Assembly: GCA_023251875.1 (NCBI GenBank)
Contig: JAHEXY010000008.1
Span: 186,001-250,000, forward strand
Direction: 5' to 3'
DNA length: 64,000 nucleotides
Origin: Bacteroidota bacterium
GTDB lineage: Bacteria; Bacteroidota; Bacteroidia; JAHEXY01
Shown: piece by piece, positions 18,306 through 26,890 of the stretch
Layout of the letters: each line of letters opens with the position of its first letter
Numbering within the stretch: the first letter of the stretch is position 1
Notes under the pieces: model-generated
Seen by the model: the letters and a program-made list of their open reading frames with translations, nothing else
The model's database searches: none
Told to the model about the DNA's origin: nothing
Translations under genes and position numbers: made by a program

Positions 18306-19931
18306 ATGAAAAAAATGACTTATCAAGTATTAGCAATATGTATTGCTATATTATTTATTAAAAATTTATCTGCACAAAACATAACCCTTGAAGATGTTTC
18401 TTCAAGGAGTTTTTCTGGTGTTCACGTTATGGAAGGTAAAGGATATTACACCTTTTATTTTGGAGAAAAAACAGAAACAAAAGGTATGGCAAATTTTGTT
18501 CTAGAGCTTTTTGATCTCAACCTCAACCATACAAAAACAGTAACTATAGAAATGACAAAGTTCTCTGAACTTTCGGGAAGTGCTTTTTCAGACAATACTT
18601 TTCTTTTTTCATTTGCTGATCAAATGAAAAAAACTGCTACCTGGGTAACCATAGATGAAAATGGCAATACCATTGATAAAAAAGTTGAGGAAGATATTAA
18701 AATGTCATTGCTATCTCCTGATAACTATCCAACCATATATCCAATAGGTAATGGTGAATTTGTAGTTATTAAACCCATTAAAGAAAAAAAGATTGGATAC
18801 AATCTTGAAAGAATAGATGCCCATTTTAATGCAAAATATGAAACTTCTTATTCTCCTGAAAAAGGATCGTTTAAAGTTTTAGATTCAGAAGTTAAGGATA
18901 ACAAAATTTTTGTATTAAAAGAATTTAAACCAAGTATTTTAACCCGTGATTTTGAAAATAAAATTATATGTTATGATTTAGCAACAGGAACAGAAACCTA
19001 TTCTTATAATCTATTTGATGGACAAGATTCCGGATTTCCTTTTATATTAAAAGCAGGAGATAATGGAACGGTAACAACGAGTGGGATGTTTTTTAAAGGG
19101 GATAAATTTGATGGAAAAAATTCAGATGGTATTTTTTATTTGACCTTGGATGCTGAAGGGAAAGAACAAGCTTATGGTAAAACTTCATGGAAATTTGTGC
19201 AAGATTTAATAAAAGGAGACTTCTCAAGTGCATTAATTGGAGGCAAAACAAAAGTTTTAGTTGAAGATATTATTACCCATGACGATGGAACATACAGCAT
19301 TCTTGGAGAAACTTTTAGAAAATCAGAAAATCCTAATATGGTTGGTAATAATTTGATGAAAGCTTCATTGGGCATGGGATCTAACACAGCAGGAACTAGT
19401 GGAAATCAAGATGTAGATGGTTTTACCATTATGGATTTTGTGCTATTTAATTATAATAAAGCTGGAGTTCTTACCGGCTTAGATAAAATTGAAAAACCAA
19501 CAAAAGATTTAATTATTAAAGGTGAAGTTGCCAATTGGAATGCATTGAGTGTTGCTCTTTTCTTAAAAAAGGCCGATATTTTTACCTATCAATATCAAGT
19601 TAAAACAGCAAGTCAACAATACGTTGTTTATATTAATTATGATGGTGTAAAAGAAATGGCTTATTTTTTACCAACCAATGCAAAAACTGTTGACGGAATC
19701 CAATCAATCGATATGAATAAAGGCATTTCAGAAAGCCTAAATAAATTTGCAAAGTTTGATCAAGCTCTAAATGGAAAAGCCATTACTTATGATACCGGCA
19801 CTTTTGGTTACATTAACGATAATCCTAATAAATATAGAGGTATTACACCTGCCAAAGAAGGCTATATGTTAATGTATAAATACTTCAATCAAAAATTAAA
19901 TATTTGGTTGGAGCCTGTGCCTTCAATTTAG
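18306..19931 (+). CDS. Exported beta-rich protein of unknown function
   Basis: This 541-residue protein has a signal peptide (MKKMTYQVLAICIAILFIKNLSAQ), cut after SAQ. The mature part shows repeated strand patterns with DG/NG turns and could form a beta-propeller-like fold. It has no T9SS sorting domain and no lipobox, so it is predicted to be periplasmic or peripherally outer-membrane associated. An upstream in-frame ATG at 18255 would bury the signal peptide, so 18306 is preferred. It is followed 31 bases on by the futalosine hydrolase gene on the same strand and may be cotranscribed. I know no function. Confidence 0.8.
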   Translation: MKKMTYQVLAICIAILFIKNLSAQNITLEDVSSRSFSGVHVMEGKGYYTFYFGEKTETKGMANFVLELFDLNLNHTKTVTIEMTKFSELSGSAFSDNTFLFSFADQMKKTATWVTIDENGNTIDKKVEEDIKMSLLSPDNYPTIYPIGNGEFVVIKPIKEKKIGYNLERIDAHFNAKYETSYSPEKGSFKVLDSEVKDNKIFVLKEFKPSILTRDFENKIICYDLATGTETYSYNLFDGQDSGFPFILKAGDNGTVTTSGMFFKGDKFDGKNSDGIFYLTLDAEGKEQAYGKTSWKFVQDLIKGDFSSALIGGKTKVLVEDIITHDDGTYSILGETFRKSENPNMVGNNLMKASLGMGSNTAGTSGNQDVDGFTIMDFVLFNYNKAGVLTGLDKIEKPTKDLIIKGEVANWNALSVALFLKKADIFTYQYQVKTASQQYVVYINYDGVKEMAYFLPTNAKTVDGIQSIDMNKGISESLNKFAKFDQALNGKAITYDTGTFGYINDNPNKYRGITPAKEGYMLMYKYFNQKLNIWLEPVPSI

Positions 19932-19962
19932 TGCTAAAGAAAAATAAAACCTAGATTCATTA

Positions 19963-20640
19963 ATGAATATTCTCATCGTTTCTGCAACTGAAGCTGAAAT
20001 TGCCCTATTTATAAAAAAGAGGGAAGCAAATAAAATTTCCCCCAATTTATTCCAAATTAGTTATCAAAATCAAATCATTGATATTTTGATATCAGGCATT
20101 GGCATGGTTTCAACTTCATACCATTTAACCAAACATCTTGCTTTAACTAATAAAAAATATGATTTAGCTATTAACACCGGTATTGCAGGATGCTTTGATA
20201 GAAATATAGATTTAGGTGAAGTAGTACATGTTGTAATTGACAGTTTTCCTGAATTAGGTGCCGAAGATGGTGATCAATTTATTCCATTTGAGACCAGAAT
20301 TCCGCTCCATATACATAGAGGAGGAGAGCTGAAGGATACTTTTGAAATTGTACAAATTGGAAATTTGAAAAACGTAAGAGGGATAACGGTAAATACAGTT
20401 CACGGTAATGAAAAAAGTATTGAAAGAATAAAAAGACAATCTAATGCTGATGTTGAAAGCATGGAAGGAGCCGCTTTTTTTTACTGTTGTTTACAAGAAA
20501 ATATTGCCTGTGTTCAGATAAGGGCAATTTCTAATTATGTGGAGAGAAGAAATAAAGAAGCTTGGAAAACAGATTTAGCCATTCAAAACCTTAATGAGGC
20601 TATTATAAGATTAATGGAAGGCATTGAAAGGTATTTCTGA
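19963..20640 (+). CDS. mqnB: Futalosine hydrolase
   Basis: This 225-residue protein belongs to the nucleoside phosphorylase/MTAN superfamily and matches futalosine hydrolase. That enzyme removes hypoxanthine from futalosine to give dehypoxanthine futalosine in the alternative menaquinone pathway. Motifs are ILISGIGMVSTSYHLTKHL, AINTGIAGCFDRNIDLGEVVHV, and the substrate-binding VESMEGAAFFYCCLQENIACVQIRAISNYVERR, where the E and D/N positions set base specificity. No other mqn genes are in the window. It is cytoplasmic. It ends four bases before the convergent DUF983 gene. Confidence 0.92.
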   Translation: MNILIVSATEAEIALFIKKREANKISPNLFQISYQNQIIDILISGIGMVSTSYHLTKHLALTNKKYDLAINTGIAGCFDRNIDLGEVVHVVIDSFPELGAEDGDQFIPFETRIPLHIHRGGELKDTFEIVQIGNLKNVRGITVNTVHGNEKSIERIKRQSNADVESMEGAAFFYCCLQENIACVQIRAISNYVERRNKEAWKTDLAIQNLNEAIIRLMEGIERYF

Positions 20641-20644
20641 AAAA

Positions 20645-21019
20645 TTAAGTTTTATCCTTATAGTGAATAAAAAAATTAATCCATACGGCACGAGAATATC
20701 TAAAAACCAAGGGAGAAAGAATAAATAAGAGTAATAAGTTAAAAATAACAATGAAGGCGATATTTATTTTAAATACAAAATAAAGGAGGAGAGCACTTAT
20801 CCCGGATGCAAAGACTGTAATTAAGTAGCTTACATACATGGCTCCTAAATAAAAGCCTGGTTCAATATCGTATTTTTGTCCACAGCAGGGACAGTACTTT
20901 GGCATTTTATCAAAATCCTTGAGATTATAAGGATTTTGAGTTAGATATAAATTTCCATCATGACACTTAGGACATTTTAGCTTAAGCACACTGTATAATT
21001 TGGTTCCTTTTTTCAACAA
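20645..21019 (-). CDS. DUF983 membrane protein with two CxxC-type motifs
   Basis: This 124-residue protein has an N-terminal zinc-ribbon-like region, with cysteines in LKCPKCHDGNLY and YCPCCGQKYDIEPGFYLGAMYVSY. Two membrane helices follow (about residues 60-82 and 86-108). The family is common in Bacteroidota and alphaproteobacteria and is uncharacterised; it is sometimes linked with cytochrome oxidase assembly, but nothing here supports that. It is convergent with the futalosine hydrolase gene. The SWIB gene's terminator lies between the two minus-strand genes, so they are probably separate units. Confidence 0.9.
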   Translation of the reverse strand: MLKKGTKLYSVLKLKCPKCHDGNLYLTQNPYNLKDFDKMPKYCPCCGQKYDIEPGFYLGAMYVSYLITVFASGISALLLYFVFKINIAFIVIFNLLLLFILSPLVFRYSRAVWINFFIHYKDKT

Positions 21020-21043
21020 AACGTAGCAATAGATTTAAAGAAA

Positions 21044-21086
21044 CAAAAAAAATACCCTAAGAGATTTTAAACCTTTAGGGTATTTT
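21044..21086 (-). terminator. Intrinsic terminator of the SWIB gene
   Basis: AAAATACCCTAA at 21049-21060 pairs perfectly with TTAGGGTATTTT at 21075-21086 across a 14-base loop. On the minus strand the stem is followed by a run of T, which fits termination of the SWIB transcript. Confidence 0.8.
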
Positions 21087-21156
21087 ATAGATAATTAAAT
21101 CACTGAACCATTAAACTTTTAAACTATACAATTTAAAAGAGTAAATCTTCATTAAT

Positions 21157-21492
21157 TTATTTTACTTGTTTTGAAATTAGCTTTGCTAATTCAAACATTG
21201 AAATTTGGTTTTTTCCTCCAAATACCGGTTTTAATTTTGCATCAGCATTTATCATTCTTTTGTCTTTTTTATCCTGCATGCCATTTTTCTTAATGTAGTC
21301 CCAAATCTTTTTAACAATTTCAGTTCTTGGCATTGCTTTGTTACCGATAACTTCTGCTAGTGCAGTACTAGGAGTTAAAGGTTTCATAAATGCTGCATTA
21401 GGAGTTTTTTTTGCCGCAGGTTTTTTTGCCGCAGGTTTTTTTGCAACTGCTTTTTTAGGTGCTGCTGCTTTTTTTGTAGTTGTTTTAGCCAT
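21157..21492 (-). CDS. SWIB/MDM2 domain protein with histone H1-like basic N-terminus
   Basis: This 111-residue protein has residues 1-32 made of KKAAAPKKAVAKKPAAKK-type lysine/alanine repeats, like histone H1 tails and bacterial H1-like proteins. Residues about 33-111 form a SWIB/MDM2 fold (FMKPLTPSTALAEVIG, MPRTEIVKKIWDYIKKNGMQD, KPVFGGKNQISMFELAKLISKQV). Bacterial SWIB proteins with basic tails are thought to bind DNA and compact the nucleoid; that role is inferred here. Similar proteins occur in chlamydiae and Bacteroidota. It has its own terminator downstream and is probably monocistronic. Confidence 0.93.
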   Translation of the reverse strand: MAKTTTKKAAAPKKAVAKKPAAKKPAAKKTPNAAFMKPLTPSTALAEVIGNKAMPRTEIVKKIWDYIKKNGMQDKKDKRMINADAKLKPVFGGKNQISMFELAKLISKQVK

Positions 21493-21605
21493 AGCTTTTT
21501 ATTGGTTAAAGTTTAATGGTATAATTATAAGAATAATTATTAAGAGAATAAAGCAATAAACCAAATTTGTTGAAAATACTTTCATCTATGGCTTTTCCAA
21601 TAAGC

Positions 21606-23039
21606 TTAATTTATAAGCAATTTTCCTGAGCTAAAAACATTTTCTTTGCTTTTTACTTGATAGAAATAAAGTCCGGAATTAAGATTTTTCCTTGATAATA
21701 CTGTATTTCCATCATTTATTTTTATTTCTTTTACTTGTTTACCTTGGCTATCATAGAGCATGAAAGTTATGGTTTCATTATTATAATTTGAAAAATGCAT
21801 AGTTGCTTCACCGTTCATTGGATTTGGATATATTGAGAATCCGGTATTTTCTTTTGCTTCTGTAATTTCAGTGCTTACATTAGGGTTATCGTAATTAGTG
21901 CATTGATAATTCAATTCCCATTGAGTGCCATCCCATGAATAATAAAATTTTTCAATCATATTACTAGAATAAGCAATTATTGTTTTTGATGAACTATCCC
22001 ATGAACTTCCATTCCAGATCGTGCCAATAGATTCAATTAGATTGCCATCTATATCATAGGAATAGATACTATGAGAAGCTTGGCCAAAAGAGCTTGCGTT
22101 AACCCAATCTTGATAATAATAGGATTCAATTATATTTCCATTATTATCATAAATGGTTTGAGAATAATTGTATGTGCCATTTGAATATTCAAGGCTTGAT
22201 GTTTGTTGGTTATTTGAGTTAAATGTATATTGTACACTAGAGGAAAAATTCCAAGCATTGGCTGTTTTATCCCAAGAATAAAACGTATATCCGGTAGCAT
22301 TACCATTAGCATCATTTGTTTCAATACATTTACGCGATTGAATCCATGTATATGTAAATGTAGTTGATGAATAGCCCCATGAATAACCAATACTCTCAAT
22401 TAAATAATTATTTGCATCGTATTGAAATTCTCCTTTGCCATTTGACGACCAACTTGAATTTGCGCTATTCCATGTATAAACATAATCTTCAAGTACTAAA
22501 TTATTAGAATCAAAAGAATAAGATACTTTAAAGCCATCAAGCCATTTTGTGCCATCCCAATTGCTATAACTTATACTCGTAATTGTATTCCCATTGTTAT
22601 CATAGCCGTATGATGCATAGCTGCTTTTTGTCCATTGTGTTCCGTTTGCATCATAAGTTGCATTTTCAATTAGTCTGTTATTAGCATCGTATGTATAGGT
22701 ACTCTTATTCATAGAATACCAATCGCTACCATCCCATCCATAAGCTTCTGTTTGAATTAAGGTTTCATTAGAGTCGTAATTTTCAATGCCCATATAGCTA
22801 TTAGTAGCAATACCATTTGAGTCAACCGACTGGCAAATCATAGTATCAGCAGAATTACTATTGGTTTTGGATTTTAAAAACGATGATTTGTCAATATTGG
22901 TTTCCGTTTTTTGTTGAGTATGATTTATTAATTCTTTTTGTGCTGGTAAAGCATTTGTTAGATGATTTTGTTTTAATTGTTGGGCATTTACATAGAATGC
23001 GCAAACAACCGCTGTTAGCGTTAGTATAGCTTTTTTCAT
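21606..23039 (-). CDS. Secreted repeat protein (YD/RHS-like) with T9SS type A sorting domain
   Basis: This 477-residue protein has a signal peptide (to about residue 19, ending VNAQ). Residues about 80-385 consist of about ten imperfect repeats around YDNNGN or YDANNRLIE plus aromatic SSWDS/DGTKW motifs, reminiscent of RHS/YD repeats but with more Trp. A type A sorting domain follows (SIYPNPMNGEATMHFSNY to SGKLLIN). The repeats suggest a long beta surface fibre or a sugar-binding face; the function is not known. It is the last of five consecutive T9SS cargo genes on the minus strand. A palindromic hairpin lies upstream (23083-23118). Confidence 0.9.
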   Translation of the reverse strand: MKKAILTLTAVVCAFYVNAQQLKQNHLTNALPAQKELINHTQQKTETNIDKSSFLKSKTNSNSADTMICQSVDSNGIATNSYMGIENYDSNETLIQTEAYGWDGSDWYSMNKSTYTYDANNRLIENATYDANGTQWTKSSYASYGYDNNGNTITSISYSNWDGTKWLDGFKVSYSFDSNNLVLEDYVYTWNSANSSWSSNGKGEFQYDANNYLIESIGYSWGYSSTTFTYTWIQSRKCIETNDANGNATGYTFYSWDKTANAWNFSSSVQYTFNSNNQQTSSLEYSNGTYNYSQTIYDNNGNIIESYYYQDWVNASSFGQASHSIYSYDIDGNLIESIGTIWNGSSWDSSSKTIIAYSSNMIEKFYYSWDGTQWELNYQCTNYDNPNVSTEITEAKENTGFSIYPNPMNGEATMHFSNYNNETITFMLYDSQGKQVKEIKINDGNTVLSRKNLNSGLYFYQVKSKENVFSSGKLLIN

Positions 23040-23082
23040 TTGTAGAATAATTTAATTGTTAATTTTGGGTATAATCAATTTG

Positions 23083-23118
23083 ATCAATGAAAACTTACGG
23101 CCGTTTATTTTCATTGAT
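23083..23118. repeat. Hairpin with nested palindrome
   Basis: ATCAATGAAAA (23083-23093) pairs perfectly with TTTTCATTGAT (23108-23118), and the loop contains the palindrome ACGGCCGT. It lies between the 23172 gene's stop and the 21606 gene's start. There is no T-run, so a protein-binding site or attenuating hairpin is as likely as a terminator. Confidence 0.5.
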
Positions 23119-23171
23119 ATTTTTCAGTATATTTTATTTACACTGCATAGGCTAATCTCTCGTCAATAAAT

Positions 23172-24365
23172 TTATTTTTCTATAAAATACTTTGCATATT
23201 CTATAAAATTATTTCCAACAATATTAATGGTGTATATTCCTGTCGAAATAGTAAGGGAATTTAAATCTAAGGAGTAGTAATTAGGATTTTTTATGGTTGA
23301 CGATAGCATTAATTTCCCGGATGCATCGAATATGTTTAATTGAATTGGAGAAATATTTGTGGTGGATTTAATAATCAAAAAATTACCTTCTTTATGAAAT
23401 AAAATAGTTGAATTTAATGGTACTTCTATATTAGTGTTTAGCTCTCCTCCATTGGTAGTTTTTAAGATGGTTCCATTTTCTCCCGCTGCTACTGCTAATG
23501 TAGCCCATTTAGCATAGGTACAATTTAATTTTTGGGCAGTGCCAGAATTCTGTTTCAGCCAAGTTATACCACCATTAATGGTTTTTAGAATAGCTCCATT
23601 GTTTCCCACACAAAATCCGGTATCTAAATTGGTAAAATGTATTGCATTTAAATTTTCTTGTGTAGTAGAATTGAGTATTTGCCAACTTTGACCAGCATCA
23701 ATAGTTTCAAATATATAGCCACTATCTGCTGCAATGTAACCTATAAAATGATTTACAAAATGAATAGAATTTAGATTGGCAATTGTTTGAATACTGATTA
23801 GAGTCCAATTGTTACCACCATCGAATGTTTTATACAAAGTTCCCTTATTGCCAACGACTAGCCCTATGCTATCAGTTAAAAAATACAGGTCATTTAAATT
23901 TTCATTGCCTCCATAAGCTATGTTGTTCCATGTATTGCCTCCATTATAAGTACTTGAAATACTACCGGAATCTCCCACTACAATGCCTGTATCCATGTTA
24001 AGGAAAAACAATTCATTCGCTTTCGTTTTTATAAATGGAGATGTTATATCTTTCCAATTTATGCCTCCATTTATTGTACTTTTTACAACAGGGTTGCCGC
24101 TATTTCCTCCCACTACAATTCCCTTTGTATCGTCTTCGAACCAAATTGATTCGTCTTCTTCTCCAGCCGCAATGCTAAGGCTATTCCAAGTATTGCCACC
24201 ATCAATAGATTTTACTAATGCTACTCCTACTGCATAACCTGTATTTGTATCAGGAAAAAAAATAGCATTGCAAGAGTAGACACTACCTGTAGTGGGTAGC
24301 CATTGTGCCTTTAGCGTAGGGATATTTATTATAATAAGCAAAATAGCTAGATAAAAATATTTCAT
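23172..24365 (-). CDS. Secreted Ycf48-like beta-propeller protein with T9SS type A sorting domain
   Basis: This 397-residue protein has a signal peptide (to about residue 20). It has seven or so blades of the Ycf48/BNR type, each with a DTGYAVG/GLVVGNKGTL motif followed by KTFDGGNNW. Ycf48 is a photosystem II assembly factor in plants and cyanobacteria; in Bacteroidota the same fold is used for secreted propellers of unknown ligand. A type A sorting domain starts near residue 322. A 27-base upstream element matches one found upstream of the other Ycf48-like gene (26891-28171). Ligand and role are unknown. Confidence 0.92.
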   Translation of the reverse strand: MKYFYLAILLIIINIPTLKAQWLPTTGSVYSCNAIFFPDTNTGYAVGVALVKSIDGGNTWNSLSIAAGEEDESIWFEDDTKGIVVGGNSGNPVVKSTINGGINWKDITSPFIKTKANELFFLNMDTGIVVGDSGSISSTYNGGNTWNNIAYGGNENLNDLYFLTDSIGLVVGNKGTLYKTFDGGNNWTLISIQTIANLNSIHFVNHFIGYIAADSGYIFETIDAGQSWQILNSTTQENLNAIHFTNLDTGFCVGNNGAILKTINGGITWLKQNSGTAQKLNCTYAKWATLAVAAGENGTILKTTNGGELNTNIEVPLNSTILFHKEGNFLIIKSTTNISPIQLNIFDASGKLMLSSTIKNPNYYSLDLNSLTISTGIYTINIVGNNFIEYAKYFIEK

Positions 24366-24606
24366 ATGTATATAATTTTATTTTTTAGCAGTCATCCCAA
24401 TGTATCGGGACCCCATTCAATGTTCATCAATAAAATCAAAGGTCAGGTAATTATAATTCTTTTCATAATTAAAATATGTGCCATTCATAGTCTTCGAAGT
24501 TCAGTTATTTAAATAAATACACATGTTATCATCTAAATATAAGCACGTTGCGTTTTTCATATTCATAGTATTCCATTTTGCTTCTTAGTTTTTAAAGAGA
24601 TCGTAA
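24366..24606. other. Intergenic region with repeated ATTCATAGT motif
   Basis: There is no gene. ATTCATAGTCTTCGAAGTT begins at 24483 and a shorter copy, ATTCATAGTATTC, is at 24561-24573. The first has a 24/27 match at 28247-28273 upstream of the other Ycf48-like gene. It may be a shared regulatory site or a trace of duplication. Confidence 0.5.
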
Positions 24607-25977
24607 TTATTGAACAATAATTTTTGTTGTATATCTATTTTCTCCATCATAAATACTAGCTAAATAAATTCCGGGAGGTTCTTTGTTTAGGTCTATTTTA
24701 TTAGCATTTTGCAATTGGATTTTTGAATTTGAATACACCTTTTTTCCTGATGCATTGTAAATTTCAATATTTTCTTTTATTTTTTGGTTTTCATTAAACT
24801 CAATAGTAAAGACTCCTTTATTGGGATTAGGATATAATTTTAATTGCTTGTTATTTTCTGTTAATTGACTTACTTCTGTTGTTGTAGAATTTAAAAATAC
24901 TTCTACATAGCCGGTATCATATCCTTGAGTATAAACAGCAGCAAGTGCTAAATCTATTTTACCATCTTTATTAAAATCTGCACTAATAATTGAATTTGGG
25001 TAAAGATTTCCGACTGTAAGAATAGTTGAGGTTAGAAAGCTACCATTTCCATTGCCTTCTAATAAATACACATCACTTGAATATTCATTGGTTACTGCTA
25101 TATCCATTTTATTATCGTTGTTAAAATCTGCACTAACTATTGATTTTGGATAAGTGCCAACAGCAAAATTGGTAGCAGTTCCAAAACTACCTTGTCCGTT
25201 TCCAATGAGTATTGATATATCGTTTGATAGATAATTGGCTACTGCTAAATCAAGAATGGCATCTCCATTAAAATCAGCTGTTGCAATAGATCGAGGTGAA
25301 AGGTTTGCAGCAAAAGGAGCCGCCATAGAAAAACTACCTAATCCATTACCCATAAGAATAAATATGCCCGATGTAGAAGTAAGCGCCAAATCAGCATTAC
25401 CATCTTTGTTAAAGTCTGCCGTTATTATTGAACTATAAGAGTAACCAGAAGCAAATTCTATAGGATCAGCAAAGGTACCCAAACCTTTACCTATAAGTAT
25501 TGTTACATCATATTCAGTAGCTAGGGCTAAATCAATAATAGAATCGTTATTAAAATCTGCATTAACAATTGCAACAGGGCTATCTATTTGCCCTGAATAA
25601 TTTGTGTCTTCAATAAAACTACCCGATCCATTTCCAAATAGAGTTTGCTCATTCCATGGCCCCATGTTAGCAGTTGCCAAATCTGCTTTACCATCGTTGT
25701 TTAGATCGGCAGTACAAATTGAATAAGGAAAAGCTCCACAATAAAAGTTTGAGTCTGCTTCAAATCCTCCCAATCCATCACCTAGAAGTATCGATACATT
25801 TCCTCCTTTTAAATTAGCTACAGCTAAATCAATAATATTATCTCCATTAAAATCAGCATAGCAAAGTGATTGTGGATTATAACCTACTGCATAATCTATT
25901 TTAGGACTAAAGCTTATTTGTGCGTTTACTTGTTGTAGGCAAGCAAGTAAAATAAATAATAGATATTTTGGTCTCAT
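24607..25977 (-). CDS. Secreted FG-GAP/VCBS beta-propeller protein with T9SS type A sorting domain
   Basis: This 456-residue protein has a signal peptide (to about residue 19, ending VNAQ). It has seven tandem FG-GAP/VCBS repeats. Each has the calcium-binding-like loop ADFNxDxxxDLA followed by ILxGxGxGSF, so a seven-bladed propeller is expected. A type A sorting domain starts around residue 380 (LYPNPNKGVFTIEF). Such propellers bind ligands or mediate adhesion; the specific role is unknown. It is the middle gene of the five-gene minus-strand run of T9SS cargo. Confidence 0.93.
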   Translation of the reverse strand: MRPKYLLFILLACLQQVNAQISFSPKIDYAVGYNPQSLCYADFNGDNIIDLAVANLKGGNVSILLGDGLGGFEADSNFYCGAFPYSICTADLNNDGKADLATANMGPWNEQTLFGNGSGSFIEDTNYSGQIDSPVAIVNADFNNDSIIDLALATEYDVTILIGKGLGTFADPIEFASGYSYSSIITADFNKDGNADLALTSTSGIFILMGNGLGSFSMAAPFAANLSPRSIATADFNGDAILDLAVANYLSNDISILIGNGQGSFGTATNFAVGTYPKSIVSADFNNDNKMDIAVTNEYSSDVYLLEGNGNGSFLTSTILTVGNLYPNSIISADFNKDGKIDLALAAVYTQGYDTGYVEVFLNSTTTEVSQLTENNKQLKLYPNPNKGVFTIEFNENQKIKENIEIYNASGKKVYSNSKIQLQNANKIDLNKEPPGIYLASIYDGENRYTTKIIVQ

Positions 25978-26027
25978 AATATACTTTTGTTTTAGAATAA
26001 ATAATTAATGTTGCTTTTAATAAAATC

Positions 26028-26633
26028 CTATTTGCTTATATATATATTTTGAACATACTTTTCTTTTGCCGTTGTTGTTTCTAACAAATAAATTCCTGCA
26101 TTTAAGAAATCAATAGAAATACTGTTAATAAATGATGTAATTTTAGTATTCTCATAAACCAGTTTACCCATTAGGTTATATAGTTTGATAGATTGCAATA
26201 ATTCTTTTCCTGAATAATTAATATTTAAAATTGATGGTGTTGGGTTAGGATAAATAGAAAGATTGGCTTGTAATTTATTTTCAATAATTTCTGTAGGGGC
26301 TTCAACAATAATTACCCCTTTCATTCCCATTGCGGCATGTTTTGAACACACATAATAATGGGCTCCAACGCTCAGTTGAGCGGGAAGTACTAAACCTCCA
26401 CCAAAAGCAGTAGAAAAACCTGAATTAGAAGTATTACCATTAGAGTTCCATGTTACTTCACTTACTTCTATTGCATTGTGTGATGAAGAAAGAGTAAATT
26501 GTACCGAATCACCAACATTTATTGTAATGGTATCAGGTGTAAAGGTAGTCCCTGAATTAGTAATGGTTATAGTGGTACAAAAACACGTAATGCTTATTAG
26601 CAAAAGCAAAATAGAAAATATACTTTTTTTCAT
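26028..26633 (-). CDS. Secreted plastocyanin-like cupredoxin with T9SS type A sorting domain
   Basis: This 201-residue protein has a signal peptide (to about residue 19). A cupredoxin domain follows (about 20-112): TITITNSGTTFTPDTITINVGDSVQF, then type I copper ligands His in SSHNAIE, and Cys, His and Met in YYVCSKHAAMGMKGVIIV. A type A sorting domain follows from about residue 128. The copper site predicts a surface electron carrier or copper-binding protein. Its sorting domain shares 47 of 72 residues with that of the next gene (26891-28171) though the passenger domains are unrelated. Confidence 0.92.
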   Translation of the reverse strand: MKKSIFSILLLLISITCFCTTITITNSGTTFTPDTITINVGDSVQFTLSSSHNAIEVSEVTWNSNGNTSNSGFSTAFGGGLVLPAQLSVGAHYYVCSKHAAMGMKGVIIVEAPTEIIENKLQANLSIYPNPTPSILNINYSGKELLQSIKLYNLMGKLVYENTKITSFINSISIDFLNAGIYLLETTTAKEKYVQNIYISK

Positions 26634-26729
26634 TTTATAAAATTTATTTCTGTTTCCTACTCATAAAGCTTTTCGGTATCGCTCCGTTTTGGGAGTGGTT
26701 TCTGGCCTCCACTTTTATTTTCTTTTTAT

Positions 26730-26880
26730 TAGAGTTTATATAAGTTAAGCAACATATCAATAAATATTCATTTTCTTATGCCCTCACCCTACCTCCCGAA
26801 ACAAGTTCGGGACAGGCTCTCTCCCAAAGGAGAGGGTAAGTTTGGAATTTTTAATAATCTCTTAACTTATATAAACTCTA
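26730..26880. mobile_element. MITE-like element A, 151 bases, perfect 20-base terminal inverted repeats
   Basis: TAGAGTTTATATAAGTTAAG at 26730-26749 is the exact reverse complement of 26861-26880. Inside are ATGCCCTCACCC, a CCCGAA/TTCGGG hairpin and CTCTCC-CAAA-GGAGAG. There are no open frames. A second, decayed copy lies at 38355-38468. It sits between the two T9SS genes 26028-26633 and 26891-28171. No transposase is in the window. Confidence 0.7.
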
Positions 26881-26890
26881 TTGTATATTA

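Noticed and set aside
22130-22399. 89-codon frame overlapping the YD-repeat T9SS gene
   Set aside because: Same-strand out-of-frame reading of a repeat region, rich in His/Ile; no supporting features.
26641-26729. Second T9SS-related gene fragment before the cupredoxin gene
   Set aside because: No continuous frame; the region is leader plus MITE flank.
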